Shown in pieces: positions 59,001-64,000 of a DNA stretch of 64,000 nt; the stretch's first letter is position 1, and every line of letters begins with the position of its first letter. The stretch is from Phoronis australis. Taxonomy: Eukaryota > Phoronida > Phoronidae. A model generated the notes under the pieces. It had not been told where the DNA came from. It saw only the letters and a program-made list of their open reading frames with translations, and made no database searches. The translations under genes and the position numbers were made by a program. Location of the stretch: contig NMRA01000032.1 of the NCBI GenBank assembly GCA_002633005.1, positions 1,143,692 to 1,207,691 on the forward strand, given 5' to 3'.

Positions 59001-62000
59001 TAGATTAGCATTCTGGTATTTACATGTTCTTTAGCTAAAAATACTAAATATCACCTTTATCTTTCAGCTGGTATTTACTATGGAAGCGAAAGCACAAACT
59101 TTTCAAACACGTATTATGTAAAGGGGCTTGGCCAAAGCCGAGTGATCGAACCATGTTTTAAGTCAGTTATGCAGTTTGTAAGCATACTTGGTGGATACCA
59201 TGGTTCATATTGCGAAGAACCACGGTCATGGATGGTTGTTCGCCTAAATGGAAAATGTGACCATGGTTGATAGTTTTTAACCATGGTTGACCATGGTCAA
59301 AAACGTAGTCAACCATGGTTCTCCAACTCTAGAAAAAACAACCATGGTTGACAATGGTTTGACCACGGCCGACCATGGTCAAAAGCATGGTCAATTATGG
59401 TTGTCTGTTTCTAGAAAAGGCAAACATGGTTGATAATGGTTTGACCATGGTTGACTATGGTCAAAAGAATAGCCATGGTTGAATCATGGTTGACCGTGCA
59501 CAACCATGCTTATACATGGTTAACCGCCGTAACATTTCGCAGGGGCATCCTCAAAACAACTGGTGGACTACATTATGAATCTGCAACTTACAATTTTTAA
59601 CATCGGTCAAAATACATAAAAGCAATTTAAGTTATCTTTGAAGCATTCGTTCAGTCGTTTTTACATTTTTTGCTTTTTTTAGTAAAAACAATCCTCAAAA
59701 TAAATCAAGTCATAACATCTATCAATAAAATATTTCAAAGAAAATAAGACAAATTGATCTGAGTGATCTTCATTTAACAAACAATTATCAAACTTTTGAA
59801 GTCACACATTGCGGTAATTCAGTCATCCCGAAGTTGTAAACTGGAATAGATCAAGCTAGCAGCAGTGAATCTCATTGTTAAAGAAATCAATGGATTCCGT
59901 TTAGTCCATGATTTAATAATGTTTAATTAGAAACTTGCAGTGTCAACCAAAACCATAGTCTTCAAAGACAGCACTGCTGTTTAACCTCTATTTAACAGAC
60001 AGCCTCAGTTTCAAAATGTGAGCTGTGAATGGAAACTATTAGGCCTTACCTCAACAGCTTGCAGTAGGGAATCTAGTGGGGTAGACGAGGGTAATGATTT
60101 TGACAACGTGTCTTGCACTGGGCACAGAGCATCCAACTGAAAAAATGTGAGGAAAAGTCAAGACAAATGTCCACAACACTCAGATGTATCTTTTCACCAC
60201 AAAATCTGAACCCTTGCTTTCAAAACTACAACAGATATGTTAGGTCTTCTTAGACACAACTTCAGAATTGTTTCAAAGGAGCTCTATCAACACCACAACA
60301 CACAACTGCAGACACCCTGTTTATGTTCTGGTTCTCTCGGGTCACTTCAACCTTGGGAATATGTCAGTAATTTTTCTGACTTTAAATCAATTCTGCTCAT
60401 GCCAGTAATTCCGAAAAGGCTCCTCAACTCCCCATAAGCGTCTCTGTTGAAAAATCTACCATATTTAGGCAGAATCTATTACACTAATCTGTTTGCACAG
60501 CTTCAAAAATATTGAAAACCAGAAAATATTAAATGAAGGCTAAACATTTTGTGAAATATGCAGCATAACAAATGAGATTTAAAATACCACCAAATTTGAA
60601 ATCCTGGCCTTACAGAAAAACAAACCTCAAATTTTACTGTCTTCCATTAAAGTAACACTGTCCATTAGAAAAGTGGTTTACTGAGATCAGCCGAAATGTG
60701 GAATCTTATTCACAACCTCAGAGATCACAGTGGCATCAGTGCTGTTTCAAAGAACTTCAACCTATAAATGGCAGTCTTTTAAGCGTGTTTAACTGGTTAA
60801 GTCACCAACCTTGGTCTCACGGAATGTCTGACAAACAACGAGAATTGGCAATTGGATACAAAATCACAAAAACACAACGCATTTTGTTGCTTTATAGCCC
60901 AGATCAAAGCCGACAGCTTCAAGAAGTGTACCCCATCCAACATTAATGTCAATTTTGTTTTCAGATATAACATGGATAATTTCCCTTTAACCAAATGTAA
61001 GCAACAAGCTCGGTCTACAAAACGTCATCTTCCCCTAGCATTCACATCCAACGTGCAAACAAACTCCCTCACCATCCCAATAAGACAGGACAACCCCTAG
61101 CATACCCATCCAACGTGCAGACAAACTCCCTCACTATCCCAATAAAACAGGACAACCCCTAGCATACCCATCCAACGTGCAGACAAACTGCCTCACCATC
61201 CCAATCAGACAGGACAGTTTCCTTTCATCACTTACCACTGTTCTGTCCCCTGGCTCCGCTCCACCATATCTGTGAATGACGTAAGGTGATATTTGTTACT
61301 TTAAGACTGAACTGTAGTAAAGCAAACCCTTTCTTGGGTTTTCTACCCGACTTTATTGTAACCAAATCAACTAAGAAAGTGTGTAGAGCAATTGACTTGG
61401 GACTACTCGAATGGAAACGGCAAGCGAATGTTATACAGGAACGCTTTTAACTGTGCCCAGGTGTGAGTCTTGTGATGATACTCGATTGACGTGTTAGAGA
61501 CATTGCCTCGATTCTCAGACAAGCTCAATGTCATGTATTAGTTTGTAATTCTGGGAAAAGGTAGACTAAAAAGTGTTATCGATAAATAACATGAAAAGGC
61601 ATTATGGGACAATAAGATATAAGCTTACAGCTAGAATACAAATTAATTTAACTTGTACACAAAATTAAACATGAAACTGCAAACAAATTCACCCAACATC
61701 TGCAGACAATTGTTATCTGTTGATTGATAAATATCAGTATACATACATATGCAGAACAATCAGGATACATTTAGTAAACAAGAAACTTTTTGACAATCAA
61801 GGGTAGAGTTCATGAATTGTAGTGTTGAATTTCTTAAATATTTCTATCAATAATTGCTTACTTCACTTCAGAGACCCTGGTTTTCTGTGGTAATGCAAAA
61901 CAGACGGAATTCATATACAGTCAAGTGACCTAATTATCGGACATTTTGGCACATTTTGCATTATATTTAATTGAAAATACTACGGATTGTTGTAAATTTT

Positions 62001-63480
62001 TTTCTGAAATAAAGACTTACCCTCACGGAATTGTTCTGTTATTATATCTTGTCACTGAAAGCCACATTTATGTTCCGACTGATCTTTAAAAAACCCAACA
62101 AGCAAACCTTCGGAGAACATAAATATCGGACACCATGTTCCCCATACGCCACACCGCGGAAAACTGACTAACCACGTAATGGCCGCGGGCACCTTGTAGC
62201 CAAATTTCAGCTCAAGTGTTTTGACATATATGCTGCTAGAACACAGGTCCATTCGCAACAAAATTATCCATAAAATGAAATCTGATGACGGCGCCAAGTC
62301 GTTTCGATGAATTAGTGCAGACGGCTAAAGCACGTGCAAACTCACTGCAGTTTTTAGTATCAGTTTGGCTTCTTGATATGACACCCGCACGTGCGCGGTC
62401 GGGGTTTGACTTGAGTTTAAAAACAAATGAAAAAATGGAACAGTGCCATATTTTCAGTTCAATGAGATGGTTTCATTGTGGAAAAAGATTTTGTTTTCAA
62501 CTTTTATAACCGATTTATGCGATCATCCATTTTAGGCCAACTTGTAGGTCTAAATTGCACCCTCTCTCGTGAAATCAAAACGAGACAACGCTGTAAAAAA
62601 CGAGACGGTGCCGGACATTGAATGCATTACAACGGAACAAAAATTGGTGTCATTTAATTCTCAGATTATGCTTCAAGTAAGATTCTATGAAATGTCCGAT
62701 ATTTAGGTTCCGTCCGATAATTAGGTACACTATGTGTAGTCTGATTTCCTTCAAGGAATTTGAGTTTATGAATGGAATTGACATATTTCTGAAGTAAATG
62801 CACTAATTTTAATATTTAATTATGTGACATCATCTCGCATGTGAGTTTCATAACCCTCAACACATATGGGATACAACCATGAAGCTGAGCTCCATGGAGT
62901 AAAATGAGTGCGTAGCTTTCATGGCCTGAAATCACGGCGTGTAGCAATTTATTGCTACAATGATAATGCAAAGTATTTCAGTGGAAAAGTAAGACAATTA
63001 CCAATTATTTTTTTTACGTTTTATCACATTAATCATTTACAAAATGAAAAAATATGTTGGTTACAATGAACTTCTCTGTTTTTTGCAAACCGAAAATCAG
63101 GGTCTCTAGGTCAAAGCTAAACAATCACTACAAAACTTCATCCTTTTTTATTAACAACAGTTTTAACCAGTAAACAGGCAGATGTTCATTCACAAGGGCC
63201 CAAAAATGATGCAAGCAAAGTTAAATCTACGCATTAAAAAGTTCTTGGATGACCATCACTTAAAAAATCAGTCACCAAACTGCTAAGAGCTGCCATACTG
63301 CAGTATACCTAATGAAAACAAAATGGCAGCACTGACTAAATACAAATGTGCTGACAGTAGTTCACGGTACATGTACCTCTGTATGGCGCTAGTGCCCGCC
63401 TGGAGAGCGTGTAGCCAATATATGGGAGACGTAGAATCGTGAAGAGGGTTGGCAGCTGCCGTTAGAAATAAGCTGTAGAT
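52893..63480 (-). CDS. TKFC: triokinase/FMN cyclase (dihydroxyacetone kinase), C-terminal exons
   Basis: Cytosolic enzyme that phosphorylates dihydroxyacetone and glyceraldehyde and can split FAD to cyclic FMN. Four minus-strand exons in transcript order: 63377-63480, 61236-61269, 60050-60136 and 52893-53048, 126 residues plus stop, all phases matching. They cover the end of the DhaL (nucleotide-binding) domain: YSLFLTAAANPL, then RYGGAEPGDRTVLDAL (the conserved GxAxxGDRTMLD loop of DhaL), LLQAVEAAEKGAQST, GRAGRASYVDV and the terminal DAGATAVAIWLRAVYEALK helix. The DhaK domain and the start of DhaL lie beyond the right edge. Converges on HSP90. Confidence 0.9.
53290..53690. repeat. CCATGGTTGACC palindromic-word array, copy 1
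   Basis: Dense variants of ACCATGGTTGACCATGGTT in both orientations, with CCATGG cores and irregular 15-40 bp spacing. Starts CCCCTCCGAAATGG, related to the outer end of the copy at 59190-59560. Intron of TKFC. Confidence 0.75.
53954..54381. other. assembly gap (428 N)
   Basis: Unresolved bases, followed by a G-run. Reading frames across it are artefacts. Confidence 1.
54700..55858. repeat. duplicated blocks in TKFC intron
   Basis: The block 54841-55083 recurs at 55612-55858 (ACTTTAAAATCAAAGACAAA and neighbouring words identical), 770 bases apart. A smaller block near 54700-54785 (TTACTGACTCCAAATACGT) recurs at 55185-55262. This may be two copies of one unknown element. No protein. Confidence 0.7.
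55861..56055 (+). pseudogene. ISXO2/Merlin-like transposase C-terminal remnant
   Basis: An open stretch KRRELLELHQQRFKAMSGVI, then NSLARYLDEQMWREWYASI and FTNILIHLSQLPQ to TGA. YLDExMWRE followed by a helix with FxNILxHI is the usual end of DDE transposases of the IS1595/ISXO2 (Merlin) group. The catalytic part is missing and the piece directly follows the duplicated blocks, which may be the element's own non-coding DNA. Confidence 0.5.
56236..56474. mobile_element. short hAT-like MITE (CAGTGGCGTAGC-type ends)
   Basis: The right end read on minus is AGTGGCGTAGCGAGAGTGGG; the left end is AGTGTAGCTAGAATTATCAG. Both are variants of the widespread AGTGGCGTAGC(T/G)AG terminus. The interior is C-rich with no protein. 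Confidence 0.45.
57375..58037. mobile_element. fold-back element with GGTGGAAATTATTTCCACC minisatellite
   Basis: 57598-57690 and 57950-58037 are inverted copies (CTTGAAATGTTTATTTCAAA versus its reverse complement, and CAAGGTTACATTCCTGGAAA). Between them, and also at 57430-57600, lie arrays of GGTGGAAATTATTTTCACC-like self-complementary words bounded by ATTTTTCCTTTTTCACC. A partial third end (GGTGGCCAGAAAG) lies at 57379. Confidence 0.75.
59190..59560. repeat. CCATGGTTGACC palindromic-word array, copy 2
   Basis: Same words as 53290-53690 (AACCATGGTTGACCATGGTC and variants). It ends AACATTTCGCAGGGG, the inverse of the CCCCTCCGAAATGG start of copy 1, so both look like fold-back elements with a shared terminus. 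Confidence 0.75.
60050..60136 (-). CDS. TKFC: TKFC exon, 87 nt
   Basis: LDALCPVQDTLSKSLPSSTP and LDSLLQAVE. Acceptor TTTTTTCAG, donor GTAAGG, phase 0/0. Confidence 0.87.
61032..61217. repeat. 62-bp tandem repeat, three copies
   Basis: CCCCTAGCAT...CATCCAACGTGCA units begin at 61032, 61094 and 61156 and are nearly identical, ending just before the TKFC micro-exon donor. Confidence 0.85.
61236..61269 (-). CDS. TKFC: TKFC 34-nt micro-exon
   Basis: Encodes YGGAEPGDRTV between ATTCACAG and GTAAGT. Phase 2 in and phase 0 out fit both neighbours exactly. It carries the invariant GDRT loop, so it must be included for activity. Confidence 0.88.
61918..62730. mobile_element. Tc1/mariner/pogo-like non-autonomous element (probable)
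   Basis: The left end CAGTCAAGTGACCTAATTAT (then CGGACATTTTGG) and the right end, read on minus, GTGTACCTAATTATCGGACG form inverted termini flanked by TA on both sides. 813 bp, no transposase frame. The TA flanks and CTAATTATCGGAC word suggest the pogo/Tc1 superfamily. Confidence 0.5.
63377..63480 (-). CDS. TKFC: TKFC exon (first in window)
   Basis: IYSLFLTAAANPLHDS to TSAIQ plus two bases of an Arg codon. Acceptor CTTCAG, donor GTACAT. Matches the DhaL helix that follows the GGxSG motif in this family; that motif itself must lie on an exon beyond the window. Confidence 0.85.
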
Positions 63481-63643
63481 CTGAAGCAAGAGAAAGAGGC
63501 CTCACAGAAATATTCAACTAATGTAAACAACTCTTTTGTAGCTATATGACGAAGAAGGTAAATCTGAAACTAATGATTGAGGTGATCCAAATCCTTTGAA
63601 GGATACTACTGTTTGAAAAATGTAGAATATATATATGGAAATA

Positions 63644-63755
63644 AAACAACAATAATGGATCAACTGAAATTTTTGGATATAATCACATCCTTCGTCAACA
63701 GAAACAAAGGATGTAATTATATCTGAAAATTTTACTCGATCCATTATTGTTGTTG
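63644..63755. repeat. strong hairpin (short inverted repeat)
   Basis: Arms 63644-63691 and 63707-63755: ACAACAATAATGGATCAACT pairs with the reverse complement of the TCGATCCATTATTGTTGTTG side, and GATATAATCACATCCTT with AAGGATGTAATTATATC. The loop is about 15 bases. Likely a MITE or fold-back remnant, in the TKFC intron. Confidence 0.75.
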
Positions 63756-64000
63756 TATTTACATTATAGGACGATCGCCGCACAAATATGCTATGTAATG
63801 TTAACTTCGTGATTATTTTTCAGGCAACACTTTGTAAAATTTTGAAACTGACCCATGTCTAGATCATATGACAGTGTAATCCTATGAATCTAGTTTGCAT
63901 AGCACCAGAACTTGGGCAGCTAAAATTTTGTCTACATATTCAAGTACCAGCTTAGGCAAAACAAGAGAAAATTCACGATATCATTATTACTGGTTTTATT

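Overview
This is animal nuclear DNA, not bacterial. Genes are split by GT-AG introns of about 0.3 to 7 kb, the intergenic sequence is AT-rich and full of non-autonomous DNA transposons and fold-back repeats, and there are no operons. The proteins point to a bilaterian invertebrate, probably marine (a lophotrochozoan or an invertebrate deuterostome). I cannot fix the phylum from this window alone.

Layout: (1) 1-34060, plus strand: the 3' part of a giant nesprin gene (SYNE1/SYNE2 type). About 32 coding exons encode the last ~2,670 residues: spectrin repeats, an acidic and Ser-rich linker, the last spectrin repeats and a C-terminal KASH domain ending GPPPV. Splice phases agree from exon to exon except for one ambiguity at the last junction. 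Straight after the KASH stop codon lie about five decayed tandem copies of the sequence coding for the KASH tail. (2) 34-37 kb: a repeat-rich spacer with a hAT-like element and a tRNA-derived fragment. (3) 36980-37783, plus strand: an intronless secreted protein with a coiled coil and a CTHRC1-like C-terminal domain, with its own TATA box and polyA signal. (4) 38-41.9 kb: spacer without a recognised gene. (5) 41.9-51.1 kb, plus strand: a complete cytosolic HSP90 gene (717 aa, 8 coding exons, MEEVD end), with a strong heat-shock element about 3.5 kb before the ATG and a probable non-coding first exon. The 5' intron carries three consecutive inverted-repeat elements. (6) 52.0-63.5 kb, minus strand, convergent with HSP90: the last four exons of triokinase/FMN cyclase (TKFC; end of the DhaL domain). 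A 7 kb intron holds a 428-base assembly gap, two CCATGG-rich arrays, a fold-back minisatellite and an ISXO2/Merlin-like transposase remnant.

The genes look functionally unrelated: nuclear-envelope tether, secreted matrix-type protein, chaperone, and dihydroxyacetone/FAD metabolism. The most unusual signals are the decayed KASH-tail array, the coiled-coil version of a CTHRC1-like protein, and several repeat families built from arrays of short self-complementary words.
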